Shown in pieces: positions 1-8,167 of a stretch of 43,036 nt of DNA. The position numbers were made by a program, and so were the translations under genes. This DNA comes from Streptomyces sp. SID9727 (lineage in GTDB: Bacteria; Actinomycetota; Actinomycetes; Streptomycetales; Streptomycetaceae), in NCBI RefSeq assembly GCF_010550605.1, contig NZ_JAAGNI010000418.1:1-43036 (forward strand), in the 5' to 3' direction. Below the pieces are notes generated by a model. That model made no database searches, was not told the DNA's origin, and saw nothing but the letters and a program-made list of their open reading frames with translations. The number at the start of each line of letters is the position of its first letter. The first letter of the stretch is position 1.

Positions 1-140
1 CCCGGGGCACCGGCCGCGCCACCGTCCGCGGGGCCCTCGGCCCCACCGTCGGCGCCGCCGTCGTGGACGCCGGGCGTGCCCGCCGCGCCACCGTCCGCGG
101 GGCCTTCCTGCTGGTTCGGGTCCTGCTCGGGGCTGGTCAT
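1..140 (-). CDS. Partial gene, Gly/Ala/Asp-rich repeat N-terminus
   Basis: The first 46 codons of a gene that runs off the left edge. The ATG at 138-140 is preceded by a GGGAGG ribosome site four bases upstream. The product begins MTSPEQDPNQQEGPADGG and continues as low-complexity Gly/Ala/Pro/Asp sequence. A 23-bp DNA repeat at 13-35 and 82-104 (period 69 bp, in frame) encodes the recurring GPADGGAAG motif. Nothing identifies a function. Disordered, acidic Gly/Pro-rich N-termini of this kind are common on Streptomyces membrane-anchored or cytoplasmic regulatory proteins, but the rest of the gene would be needed to say which. Existence of the gene rests on the good start site and codon pattern. 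Confidence 0.6.
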   Translation of the reverse strand, partial: MTSPEQDPNQQEGPADGGAAGTPGVHDGGADGGAEGPADGGAAGAP

Positions 141-202
141 GGTTCCTCCCGCGCGTCGAACGGCTGGGGCCGGACCCCGTGACGGGGCCCGGTGGTGAGG
201 CA

Positions 203-227
203 CGGCGGTGCCACGGGGGCACCGCCG
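203..227 (-). terminator. Hairpin downstream of the chitinase gene
   Basis: A perfect 10-bp inverted repeat (CGGCGGTGCC / GGCACCGCCG) with a 5-nt loop lies 60 bp past the chitinase stop codon. There is no U-tract, as is common for Streptomyces terminators. A smaller dyad TACCGC-N5-GCGGTA (237-253) lies between it and the gene and might belong to the promoter of the 1-140 gene, which would have a TAGGCT -10-like hexamer at 233-238. Confidence 0.5.
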
Positions 228-287
228 CGACCAGCCTACCGCTATGGGCGGTAAGTCTCGATTTGAGGGAAATGAACCATTGACGGG

Positions 288-2576
288 CTATTTCAGCCCG
301 TTGTCCAGGGCGCCCATGAGCGTGCCCTGGGTGGTGTCGCCCGACATCTCCCAGACCATGACGCCGAGCAGCCCCTTGTCCTTGACGTAGTCCGTCTTCT
401 TGCCGATGGACCAGGTGTCGTCGAAGGACCACCACTGGCTTCCGGTGTAGCCGTACGTGGAGATGGACTGCTCGTCGTGGTGGACCGCCATCGCCGGGTA
501 GGCGCCGATGAGGTTCGAGTAGCCCCGGGTGCCGGCCTCCTCGGCGAACTGGCCGGGGGCGGCCCCGCCCGCCGGCTGCCACTCGCCCGCGGTGCCGCCG
601 TCGGTGACGCCCTGCCAGCCGCGGCCGTAGAACGGGATGCCGAGGGTCAGCTTGCGGGGTTCGACGCCCGCGTCCGTGTACGCCTTGATGGCGCTGTCCG
701 CGCTGAAGTGGAAGTCGTACGGGTCCTGGGTGTCGTTGTAGAGGTTGGCCTGGTGGCCGGTGCGGTTCGGTTCCCAGGAGTTGTCGCTGCCGGAGCCGTG
801 GAAGTCGTAGCCCTGGACGTTGGCGACGTCGAGCGAGTCGAAGACCTTCGACAGGTCCCAGCCCTCGTCGATCTTCTGCGGATCGGCGGGGGTGAACGCG
901 GTGAGGAGGCGGTGGCCGCCGCCCAGCGCGTCGAGCTGCCTGCGGAACTCGGCGAGCAGCAGCGTGAGGTTGTCCTTGTCGTCGGGCGAGTAGTGGTTGC
1001 CGGGGTGCCCGGTGCCGGTCCCCGGCCACTCCCAGTCGATGTCGAAGCCGTCGAAGATGCCGGCCGCGCTGCCCGGGCCGCCCGCGCCGTTGTACTGGGG
1101 CAGATTGCCCTTGATGTACATGTCGATGCAGGAGGAGACGAACTTCTTGCGGGCGGCGTCGGTGGCGGCGACGTCGGAGAAGTACTTGGAGTACGTCCAG
1201 CCGCCGAGCGAGACCACGATCTTCAGGTCGGGGTGCAGCTTCTTCAGCTTCTTGAGCTGGTTGAAGTTGCCGCGCAGCTTGCCCCAGCCGTCGTCCGCGA
1301 TCCCGTCCACCGACTGGGCGGCGCTGAACGGGCGGGCGTAGTCGGCGTCCGCGTCGCCCGCGCCGGTGCCCTGCTCGGGGTCCTGCGGGTCCGCGGTCGT
1401 GCCCTTGGTGACACCGTTGAGGCAGGTGAGGTTGTTGGGGTCGATGTTGGCGAAGGCGTAGTTGACGATGTCGAGCTTGTCGGCGGCGCCGGAGGTCTCC
1501 AGGTTCTTGACGAAGTACTGGCGGCCGTAGATGCCCCACTGGACGAAGTAGCCGACCTTGGCGTAGTTGCCGGGGCCCACGATGTCGTCCGTCTTCACGG
1601 TGAGGGCGTTGCTCGCCGGGGAGGCGTTGTCGGCGGCGTCGCGGGCCTTCACGGTGAAGGTGTACGAGGTGGAGGGCGACAGGCCGCCGACCGTCGCGGT
1701 GGTCGTGGTGCCGGAGACCGTGGTGGCCAGTGCGGAGCCGCGGTAGACGTCGTACGCGGCGACGCGCTGGTTGTCCGTCGCGGCGTTCCACGCCAGCGTC
1801 ACGGACGAGGAGTCGGTGGCGGTGGCCCGCAGGGCGCCGGGGGCCGTCGGGGCCGAGGTGTCGGTGGCCGGGTCGACGGTCGTGACCGTCAGCGGGGCGC
1901 TCTCGGCGGAGACGTTGCCGCGGGTGTCCTTGGCCCGGACGGTGAACGCGTAGGCGGTGGCCGGGGTCAGGCCGGTGACGGTGGCGGAGGTGGCCGCGGT
2001 GGCGGAGCCGACGACCTTGCCGCCCGCCAGGATGTCGTACGAGGCCACGGGGAAGTCGCCCGCGGTGGCGGCCGTCCAGGACAGGGACGCGGTGCGGGCG
2101 GTGACGTCGGTCCGCTTCAGCCCGCCGGGCGCGCCCGGGGGCGCGTCGGCGGAGCCGTCGCACTTGTCGTCGTTGATCCGGCACCCGGTGGGTGCGGTGA
2201 TCGGGCCGGTGGCGACGAACCAGAAGCTGTACGGTTCCGTGCTGCTGTGCGCGGCGACCGTGCCGTTGTAGTGCGCGTTGACGGCGGTGATGTGCCTGCC
2301 CTGGGTGGTGGTGGTCCCGTTGTACGAGGACTGGATCGCGACCCCGGCGGGCAGGTCGAACTCCAGGCTCCAGCCGGTGACGGCGGTGTCCGTGTCGTTG
2401 CGCAGGACGTAGGTGCCCTTCCACCAGGGGCCGTTGTCGGCGGAGGTGAAGGTCGCCGTGAGCTTGCCCGCCGCGTGCGCGGGGACGGCCTGCAGGGACA
2501 GGAGCGCGAGGAGGAGGCCGAGGACGGCGAGCAGCGCGGTCGCCGTTCTGCGTCTCAGTGGCATGTGCTCGGACAT
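288..2576 (-). CDS. Secreted GH18 chitinase with CBM2-like and two FnIII domains
   Basis: Endo-acting chitinase (EC 3.2.1.14), 762 aa, cleaving beta-1,4-GlcNAc polymers outside the cell. Order of domains: Sec signal peptide 1-36 ending AHA; a carbohydrate-binding module resembling CBM2 (about 37-142, GCRINDDKCD at its end); two fibronectin type III repeats (about 148-233 and 243-330); GH18 barrel from about 338 to the end. The GH18 signature DGFDIDWE lies at 509-516, so Glu516 is the catalytic acid, and SLGGW (456-460) is the usual strand-3 motif. The ATG at 2574-2576 has a GGGAG site seven bases upstream; a longer open frame to 2720 would run through the promoter and has no ribosome site. 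Transcription is probably controlled by DasR through the operators at 2652-2696. The gene is monocistronic. Confidence 0.95.
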   Translation of the reverse strand: MSEHMPLRRRTATALLAVLGLLLALLSLQAVPAHAAGKLTATFTSADNGPWWKGTYVLRNDTDTAVTGWSLEFDLPAGVAIQSSYNGTTTTQGRHITAVNAHYNGTVAAHSSTEPYSFWFVATGPITAPTGCRINDDKCDGSADAPPGAPGGLKRTDVTARTASLSWTAATAGDFPVASYDILAGGKVVGSATAATSATVTGLTPATAYAFTVRAKDTRGNVSAESAPLTVTTVDPATDTSAPTAPGALRATATDSSSVTLAWNAATDNQRVAAYDVYRGSALATTVSGTTTTATVGGLSPSTSYTFTVKARDAADNASPASNALTVKTDDIVGPGNYAKVGYFVQWGIYGRQYFVKNLETSGAADKLDIVNYAFANIDPNNLTCLNGVTKGTTADPQDPEQGTGAGDADADYARPFSAAQSVDGIADDGWGKLRGNFNQLKKLKKLHPDLKIVVSLGGWTYSKYFSDVAATDAARKKFVSSCIDMYIKGNLPQYNGAGGPGSAAGIFDGFDIDWEWPGTGTGHPGNHYSPDDKDNLTLLLAEFRRQLDALGGGHRLLTAFTPADPQKIDEGWDLSKVFDSLDVANVQGYDFHGSGSDNSWEPNRTGHQANLYNDTQDPYDFHFSADSAIKAYTDAGVEPRKLTLGIPFYGRGWQGVTDGGTAGEWQPAGGAAPGQFAEEAGTRGYSNLIGAYPAMAVHHDEQSISTYGYTGSQWWSFDDTWSIGKKTDYVKDKGLLGVMVWEMSGDTTQGTLMGALDNGLK

Positions 2577-2651
2577 GGTTTCTCCCTTACGGCAGGGACC
2601 GGTGAGGCGGTCCTCGGGGAGGTGCGGATGTCGTGCCATGGAGCACACGGG

Positions 2652-2696
2652 AAGGTAATTGGTCTGGACCAAGGCGTCAATAGGTACAGACCACTT
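2652..2696 (-). promoter_or_regulatory. Chitinase promoter with two DasR-like operators
   Basis: On the minus strand TTGACG (2675-2680) and TACCTT (2652-2657) are separated by 17 bp, a good vegetative promoter. The spacer holds the near-palindrome TTGGTCTGGACCAA (2659-2672), and a second copy, core GGTACAGACC (2683-2692), lies just upstream of the -35. Centres are 22 bp apart, two helical turns. Both match the paired TGGTCCAGACC-type direct repeats known from Streptomyces chitinase promoters and the DasR responsive element. DasR control is inferred from motif identity. Confidence 0.8.
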
Positions 2697-2788
2697 GAGA
2701 TGCGCGCGCCCCTCGGCCACCGGCGCCCGCGCACGTGTTGGTGCAGGTGTGCGAATTGATCGCCGTCGCGGTTAGGATCATCGGCGGC

Positions 2789-2861
2789 AAGGCTGTAGCG
2801 CAGAGGTCGTCGCGCCCTAGCAGCAAGCTGGAGGACGTCGGTTCGAATCCGACCGGTCTTG
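2789..2861 (+). tRNA. tRNA-like element, isotype undetermined, aberrant anticodon arm
   Basis: The sequence folds as a cloverleaf: 7-bp acceptor AAGGCTG/CGGTCTT (two G-U pairs), TA at positions 8-9, D stem GCGC/GCGC, a perfect T arm GTCGG-TTCGAAT-CCGAC and a 5-nt variable loop AGGAC. The anticodon arm is abnormal: stem CTAGC/GCTGG closes a loop of only five bases, AGCAA. A forced 7-nt loop would put GCA (Cys) at 34-36 but lacks U33 and has a mismatched stem. CCA is not encoded. The acceptor helix continues outward for six more pairs (2783-2788 with 2861-2866), giving 13 pairs in all, then TTTT. A normal tRNA does not have such an extended helix. It may be a degenerate tRNA gene or a tRNA-mimicking leader of the downstream operon. 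Confidence 0.55.
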
Positions 2862-2890
2862 CCGCCTTTTCGTAGACGCGGGGGTAAGAG

Positions 2891-4027
2891 ATGTCGCAGC
2901 CGATGCCGGTGCGCTGTCCGGCCATTGACCATCCGGACCTGCCTCTCGCCGATCCGGCGTCGCTGGGGCCGCTGCTCGACCGGCTGGCGGCGACGGAGCC
3001 CGTCGGCGCCGACGAGGCGTTCCCGCTGGGTGCGCTGCGCGCCGACGGGCGCGTCGATCTCTGCAAGCAAGGGCTCGGCGCGGCCGGCGCCGCCCGGGTC
3101 ATGCCCGCCGCCGCCCGCTCCCCGCACGCCACCCACGTCCTGCTCGGCACCAACTCCCTCGGCGACGAGGGCGCTTCGGCCGTGGCCGCGGCGACGGCCG
3201 GGTCCGGCCACGGGCTGCGCACCCTCTACCTGGGCTGCAACCGCATCGGCGCCGAAGGGGCCGCCGCCCTCGCCTCCGCCCTGGCCGACGACGCCACCGT
3301 CCGCGCCCTCTGGCTCAAGCGCAACCCCCTCGGCGACGCGGGCGTCCGCGCCCTGGTCCCGATGCTGCGCCGCAACACCTCCCTGCGCACCCTCGACCTG
3401 GTCAACACCGGGGTCACGGCCGACGGACTCGCCGCCCTGCTGGACGTCCTGAGCACCCGTCCGCGCCCCGTCGAGCGGCTCTTCCTCGGCGGCAACGGAC
3501 TGGGCGGCGACGCCGCGCCGCTGCTGGCCCGGCTGATCCTGGACGCGGGGGTGCGGGAGCTGTACCTGCCGTCCAACCACCTCGGCGACGAGGGCGCCGC
3601 CGTCCTCGCGGGCGCCGCCGACCCGTCCCGCCCCATCCGGCTCGGCCTGGGCGGCAACGGCATCGGTCCCGAGGGAGCCCGCGCCCTGGCCGGCGCGCTC
3701 GACGGGATCGAGGCGCTCGACCTGGGCCGGCCGCCCTCGGAACGCAGCCTGGGCGCCCCGCCCAACGCCACCGGGGACCTCGGGGCGCACGCGCTGGCCG
3801 AGGCGCTGCCGGGCAGTCCGCTGCGCCGCCTGGAACTCAGCCACACCGGGCTGACCGGCCGTGGCGCGAAGACCCTGCTCGCCGCCGTCGCCCCGGGGTC
3901 CCGGCTGGAGTACGTGGGTCTGGGCCCCGGGCTGCCGCGCCGCGTGAAGCGCTCCTTCACGGCGCTGCTGCGTCCGGACGGCGGGGCCCACGCCGATCTG
4001 CGCGCGGTCAGGAGCCTGTACCGATGA
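2891..4027 (+). CDS. Leucine-rich-repeat (ribonuclease-inhibitor-like) protein
   Basis: A 378-aa protein made almost wholly of about nine 28-residue LRRs of the RI/GALA type, with repeated cores such as LRTLYLGCNRIGAEGAAAL and VRELYLPSNHLGDEGAAVL. It should form a curved alpha/beta solenoid for protein binding. The N-terminal ~60 residues carry no recognised domain and there is no signal peptide, so it is cytoplasmic. The ATG is preceded by GGGGGTAAGAG and lies 29 bp downstream of the tRNA-like element. Its TGA overlaps the next ATG by 4 bp, so translation is coupled. Position at the head of a cassette with a MoxR ATPase and a VWA protein suggests a recognition or adaptor role; this is inference. 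No enzymatic motif is visible. Confidence 0.85.
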   Translation: MSQPMPVRCPAIDHPDLPLADPASLGPLLDRLAATEPVGADEAFPLGALRADGRVDLCKQGLGAAGAARVMPAAARSPHATHVLLGTNSLGDEGASAVAAATAGSGHGLRTLYLGCNRIGAEGAAALASALADDATVRALWLKRNPLGDAGVRALVPMLRRNTSLRTLDLVNTGVTADGLAALLDVLSTRPRPVERLFLGGNGLGGDAAPLLARLILDAGVRELYLPSNHLGDEGAAVLAGAADPSRPIRLGLGGNGIGPEGARALAGALDGIEALDLGRPPSERSLGAPPNATGDLGAHALAEALPGSPLRRLELSHTGLTGRGAKTLLAAVAPGSRLEYVGLGPGLPRRVKRSFTALLRPDGGAHADLRAVRSLYR

Positions 4028-5760
4028 GCCCGCGGGACGTCCGGCTGTTCCTCTCCCCGCAGGAGGCGTCCAGTTGGCGCCAGGTCCGCCGTTACGCCGT
4101 GCCGCGCTCGATGATCGAGGAGTCGGCAGCGCTGCGGAAGGCCGGCGACTGGCGCGGGGCCTGCGCGGCGGCCGGCTTCGACGTGCGCATCGACGTCGAC
4201 CGGGTCTCCGCCACGTACGGCGCCGGGGTCGCCGAAGCCCTCCTCGCCGACCTCCGGGACCTGGTGCCGGACCTGCTGCGCTGGCACCTGCCCCGGATCC
4301 TCGCGGGCCGCTCGACCCTGGCGACCGACCGGACCGTCCTCCTCGCGGGCTACGGCTCAGCGCCCGGCGCGTACCTCCAGCTGTCCACCCCGGCCATGGC
4401 CGACGGCCCCCAGCGCCTCACGCTCCGGTTCGGCCCGCCACGGCGCCGGACCGAGTACGCGACCGTCGAGAACTGGCAGCCGCTCGGGCACCTGTGGCGC
4501 GCGAGCCGGGCCGGTGAGCTGCGCGCACGGGCGGGCGGGGGCACGGACCGGCTGCCGTTCCTCGCGGCCGACGGCACTCCGCTCCCGGCGGACCGGCTGC
4601 CGCGGGAGGACCCCGGCGGCGGCGACCCGGTGGCCCGCGCCGAGTGGGTGAACCTGCTGTACGCGGACGGCCGCATCGCCGACGCGCTCGCGGCGGCCGG
4701 GATCGAGTGGGACCCGACGCCCCCGGAGGTGCACGCGTACCACCGGACCGCCCCGGAGAACGTCATGGCGGGCCTGGCGCTGGACGTGGCCCGGCTCGAC
4801 GCGCAGGTGCGCCGGTACGCGGAGCTCGACGGGGCCGAGCGGTTCCGGATCGGGCAGGGCTGGCGGGTGCGCGTCCTGCTCGACTTCACCGCCCCCGGGC
4901 TCGGTGGCCGGCTACGGATCAGGGTCGTCAGCCGTGAGGCGTCGGAAGGCGCGTTCCCCCTGCCGGAAACGGCCTGGCGCAGGATGCCCGATCTGGACCT
5001 GCTCAGCGACGGCGTCCTGACCCCGGCGGACCTGCACCCGCTGGTGGCCCGGTCGCTCTTCCCGGAGCACGAGGGGCCGTGCGGGCCGCCCGCGGTCGCG
5101 CCGCCCGCTCCGGTGCGGGTGCGCTGCCGGGGCGACTGGCACGAGGTCCGCTTCCGGGACGGGGCGCTCGACTCCCCGCACACCGCGCAGGAGCACCAGC
5201 GCGAAAGCGCCCTGCGGGCCTTCGGCGGGGCGGTCACCGGCTGCTTCGCGGTCGAGCACGCCTGCCGCACCGGGGTGGGACGGCTGCCCCAAGCACTCGC
5301 CGCCCAGCGGCGCGACCTCTTCCTGCGCGCCCAGCACGGCGACACGGAGGGGGTCCTGGCGCTGCTGGACGCGGGCGTCGACCCGCGCGTCCGGGACGGC
5401 GGCAAGCACACGCTGCTCCACGTCCTGCCCCTGCTCGACCACACCGTGCTGCTCCCCCGGCTGCTGGCGGCCGGCCTCGACCTGGAGGCCAGGGACCACC
5501 GCGAGCGCACCCCGCTGAGCGTCGCCGTCTCGGGACGCGGGACGGCGGAGCTCGTCCGGGACCTGCTCGACGCGGGCGCCCGGATCGACGTGAGCGACCA
5601 GACCGAACTCTCGCTGGAACAGATGATCCGCAAGTACCGGCGGACCGATCTGAGGTTCCTCGCGGAACGGGTGCTGACGGAGCATCCGGACGCCGGGTCC
5701 GAGTGGTGGGACGAGTGGAACGAAGACGAGGACGACGACGAGGAAGGTGAGGACGCGTGA
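4024..5760 (+). CDS. Ankyrin-repeat protein with large uncharacterised N-terminal region
   Basis: A 578-aa cytoplasmic protein. Residues 1 to about 430 are not recognisable; they contain two related-looking stretches (around RDWRGACAAAGFDV and ADALAAAGIEW), which may reflect an internal duplication. From about residue 430 it has two to three ankyrin repeats (LFLRAQHGDTEGVLALLDAG, a poorly conserved second, then TPLSVAVSGRGTAELVRDLL). The protein ends in a very acidic tail, EDEDDDEEGEDA. The start is fixed by the ATGA overlap with the LRR gene, and its own stop overlaps the next GTG (GTGA). LRR and ankyrin proteins in the same coupled operon as an AAA+ ATPase imply a multi-subunit assembly. 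I do not assign a biochemical function. Confidence 0.85.
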   Translation: MSPRDVRLFLSPQEASSWRQVRRYAVPRSMIEESAALRKAGDWRGACAAAGFDVRIDVDRVSATYGAGVAEALLADLRDLVPDLLRWHLPRILAGRSTLATDRTVLLAGYGSAPGAYLQLSTPAMADGPQRLTLRFGPPRRRTEYATVENWQPLGHLWRASRAGELRARAGGGTDRLPFLAADGTPLPADRLPREDPGGGDPVARAEWVNLLYADGRIADALAAAGIEWDPTPPEVHAYHRTAPENVMAGLALDVARLDAQVRRYAELDGAERFRIGQGWRVRVLLDFTAPGLGGRLRIRVVSREASEGAFPLPETAWRRMPDLDLLSDGVLTPADLHPLVARSLFPEHEGPCGPPAVAPPAPVRVRCRGDWHEVRFRDGALDSPHTAQEHQRESALRAFGGAVTGCFAVEHACRTGVGRLPQALAAQRRDLFLRAQHGDTEGVLALLDAGVDPRVRDGGKHTLLHVLPLLDHTVLLPRLLAAGLDLEARDHRERTPLSVAVSGRGTAELVRDLLDAGARIDVSDQTELSLEQMIRKYRRTDLRFLAERVLTEHPDAGSEWWDEWNEDEDDDEEGEDA

Positions 5761-6968
5761 GCACCGTGGCCCCCGGCATCCCGGCCCAGGCGCCGCGTCC
5801 CCTGGACGCCGCCGACGCGCTCAACCGGCGGCTGCGCGCCACCCGGACCGAGACCGTCGCCAGTCCACAACTGGAGGCGCTGGCCCTGGCGGTGACGGCT
5901 AATCAGCCGGTGCTCCTCTGGGGCGAGCCGGGCATCGGGAAGTCGGCGGGGCTCGAACAGCTCGCGGCGGGCCTCGGCCTGGACCTGGAGACCGTCATCG
6001 CCAGCGTGCACGAGCCGTCCGACTTCGCGGGGCTTCCCGTCGTCGGTGAGGACCCGGCCACGACCGGGGTGCCGATGGCGCCGCCGGACTGGGCCGTCCG
6101 GCTCGCCCGGAAGGGCCGGGGGCTGCTGTTCTTCGACGAGTTGTCCTCCGCTCCCCCGGCCGTGCAGGCCGCCCTGCTCCGCGTCGTCCTGGAGCGCCGG
6201 GTGGGCAGCCTGAAGCTCCCCGACGCCGTGCGCATCGTGGCGGCGGCCAACCCGCCGTCGAGCGCGGCGGACGGCTGGCACCTGAGCCCCCCGCTCGCCA
6301 ACCGCTTCGTGCACCTGCACTGGACGTACGACCCGCGCACCGTGGCACGCGGCATGGCCGGCACCTGGCCCGAGGCGCCCGTCCCCGTGGTCGATCCCGC
6401 CCGGACCGCCGGCGCGGTGGCGCGGGCCCGGGGCGCGGTCTCCGGGTTCCTCACCGCGCGCCCGGGTCTGGTGCACCACCTCCCGGCCGACGCGGAGGGC
6501 CGGGGCAGGGCCTGGCCGTCGCCCCGGACCTGGGACATGTCGCTGCGGCTGCTCGCCACCGGCCACGCGACCGGCACCGGCCGGGAAGCCGTCGCCGCCG
6601 CCCTGATCGGGGCGGTCGGGGAAGGGGCGGGCATCGAGCTCCTCTCGTACCTGGAGAACCTGGATCTGCCCGACCCCGACCGGGTGCTGGCCGACCCCGA
6701 CGCGTTCGCGCTGCCCGAGCGCGGCGACCGGCAACTGGCGTTCCTGATCGCGGTGGTGGCCGCCGTCCAGGCCGAGCCGACCCGTCCTCGCTGGGAGGCG
6801 GGCTGGGCGGTGCTGGCGAAGGCCGTCGCGGCGGGCGTGCCGGATGTGGCGGCGCGGGCGGCGATGGACCTGGCGGCGATGCGGGACACCGACTGGCCGG
6901 TCCCGGAGGGCATCGACGCCTTCCTGGAACTCCTCCAGCTGTCCGGCGCGCTGCCGGGAAGCGCCTGA
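5757..6968 (+). CDS. MoxR-family AAA+ ATPase
   Basis: A 403-aa AAA+ ATPase of the MoxR/RavA/CbbQ clade. Walker A is GEPGIGKS at 56-63, Walker B LLFFDE at 123-128, and sensor 1 is the Asn of VAAANPP (161-167). MoxR ATPases form hexamers that remodel or activate partners and are characteristically encoded next to a VWA protein, which is exactly the next gene here. Start is the GTG overlapping the ankyrin gene stop (GTGA, 5757-5760). The downstream gene follows after 4 bp. It is the energy-using component of the four-gene cassette. The client cannot be told from sequence; in other MoxR systems it is a metalloenzyme or a complex bound through the VWA partner. Confidence 0.92.
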   Translation: MSTVAPGIPAQAPRPLDAADALNRRLRATRTETVASPQLEALALAVTANQPVLLWGEPGIGKSAGLEQLAAGLGLDLETVIASVHEPSDFAGLPVVGEDPATTGVPMAPPDWAVRLARKGRGLLFFDELSSAPPAVQAALLRVVLERRVGSLKLPDAVRIVAAANPPSSAADGWHLSPPLANRFVHLHWTYDPRTVARGMAGTWPEAPVPVVDPARTAGAVARARGAVSGFLTARPGLVHHLPADAEGRGRAWPSPRTWDMSLRLLATGHATGTGREAVAAALIGAVGEGAGIELLSYLENLDLPDPDRVLADPDAFALPERGDRQLAFLIAVVAAVQAEPTRPRWEAGWAVLAKAVAAGVPDVAARAAMDLAAMRDTDWPVPEGIDAFLELLQLSGALPGSA

Positions 6969-6972
6969 GGCC

Positions 6973-8160
6973 GTGTCCGTACCCGCGCGGCTCCCGCTGG
7001 ACCACACCAAGCTGCTGGCGGCGCGCTACCGGGCGGCGAGCGACCGGCCGTACCTCGCCACCGCCTTGTACGCGCTGTCGGTGGTGGCGAGCGACCGGGT
7101 GCCGACGATGGGCGTGGACCGGCACTGGCGCTGCTACGTGTCGCCGGAGTTCGTGGAGCGGACGCCGGTCGCCGAGCTGGCCGGGGTGTGGGTGCACGAG
7201 GTGGCCCATCTGCTGCGCGACCACCACGGCCGGGCCGGCCGGCTCCCGGCCGCCGATCAGCGCGACGCGCACCGGGTCAATGTGGCGCAGGACTGCGAGA
7301 TCAACGACGACTTGCTGGCCGACGGGCTGCCGTTGCCGGAGGGGCGGGTGGAGCCGGGGCTGTTCGGGCTGCCGACCGGTCAGCTCTTCGAGACGTACCT
7401 GCCCGCGCTGCCGCCGGGACCGCCGCCGCACACCTGCGGTTCGGGTGCGCACGGCCGCCCCGAGCCCTGGGAGCTGCCCGGTACGGAGGGGCCTTCCCCG
7501 CTGGGCGCGGCGGAGGCGGAGGCGTTGCGGCGGCGTACGGCCGAGTCGATGCGCGCCCACCAGCGCACCCGGGGCAGCCTTCCGGCGGGCTGGCGGCGGT
7601 GGGCCGAGGAGGTCCTGGAACCGACGGTGGACTGGCGGCAGGCGCTGGCCGGTGCGGTACGGGAGGCAGCGGCCTGGGCGTCGGGGGCGGTGGACTACAC
7701 CTACCGCCGCCCGTCCCGGCGCGGTGCGGCCCTGCGCGGCGTCGTCCTGCCGACGCTGCGCCGACCGCTGCCCCGGGTGGCCGTCGTGGTCGACACCTCG
7801 GGCTCGATGGGCGACGGCGAACTGGCCGCCGCGCTGGGCGAGGTGACGGGGGTGCTGCGGGAGGTGGGCATCCGGGGCAACCGGGTCTCCGTGCTGGCCT
7901 GCGACGCCGATGTGCACGCCGTGTCGCGGGTGACCTCCGCCGACCAGGTCGCGCTGGGCGGGGGCGGCGGCACGGACATGCGGGTGGGCATCGCGAGGGC
8001 CCTGGCCGCCCCGGAGCGGCCCGGCATCGTGGTGGTCCTCACCGACGGGTACACCCCGTGGCCCGAGGAGTCGCCCTCGTGCCGGCTCGTCGCCGCGCTG
8101 ATCGGGGCGGACGCCCCTCGGCCGCCCCTGTGGATCGAGACGGTCCGCGTTCCCCTCTGA
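6973..8160 (+). CDS. DUF2201-type metallopeptidase-like/VWA protein
   Basis: A 395-aa protein joining two modules. The N-terminal domain has an HExxH motif, HEVAH at 75-79, followed by a conserved CEIND (108-112), resembling the putative metallopeptidase half of DUF2201 proteins. The C-terminal domain is VWA-like with a complete MIDAS: DTSGS at 274-278, T334/D335 in GGGTD, and TDG at 357-359. Residues about 145-220 form a Pro/Glu-rich linker. I chose the GTG at 6973, 4 bp after the ATPase stop; an in-frame upstream ATG at 6844 would overlap the ATPase by 125 bp and encode Arg/Trp-rich shadow sequence. A MoxR-VWA pair is established as a functional unit; the peptidase activity is a prediction. 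Confidence 0.88.
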   Translation: MSVPARLPLDHTKLLAARYRAASDRPYLATALYALSVVASDRVPTMGVDRHWRCYVSPEFVERTPVAELAGVWVHEVAHLLRDHHGRAGRLPAADQRDAHRVNVAQDCEINDDLLADGLPLPEGRVEPGLFGLPTGQLFETYLPALPPGPPPHTCGSGAHGRPEPWELPGTEGPSPLGAAEAEALRRRTAESMRAHQRTRGSLPAGWRRWAEEVLEPTVDWRQALAGAVREAAAWASGAVDYTYRRPSRRGAALRGVVLPTLRRPLPRVAVVVDTSGSMGDGELAAALGEVTGVLREVGIRGNRVSVLACDADVHAVSRVTSADQVALGGGGGTDMRVGIARALAAPERPGIVVVLTDGYTPWPEESPSCRLVAALIGADAPRPPLWIETVRVPL

Positions 8161-8167
8161 CGCGGGC

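Noticed and set aside
477..2759. 760-codon open frame on the plus strand opposite the chitinase
   Set aside because: Antisense shadow caused by high GC; Val/Gly/Arg-rich composition without domains, and the chitinase on the other strand is certain.
2789..2861. Calling the element a cysteine tRNA from a GCA triplet
   Set aside because: The triplet reaches 34-36 only by opening a good C-G pair and accepting a mismatched stem, no U33, and a 4-nt variable loop; isotype left undetermined.
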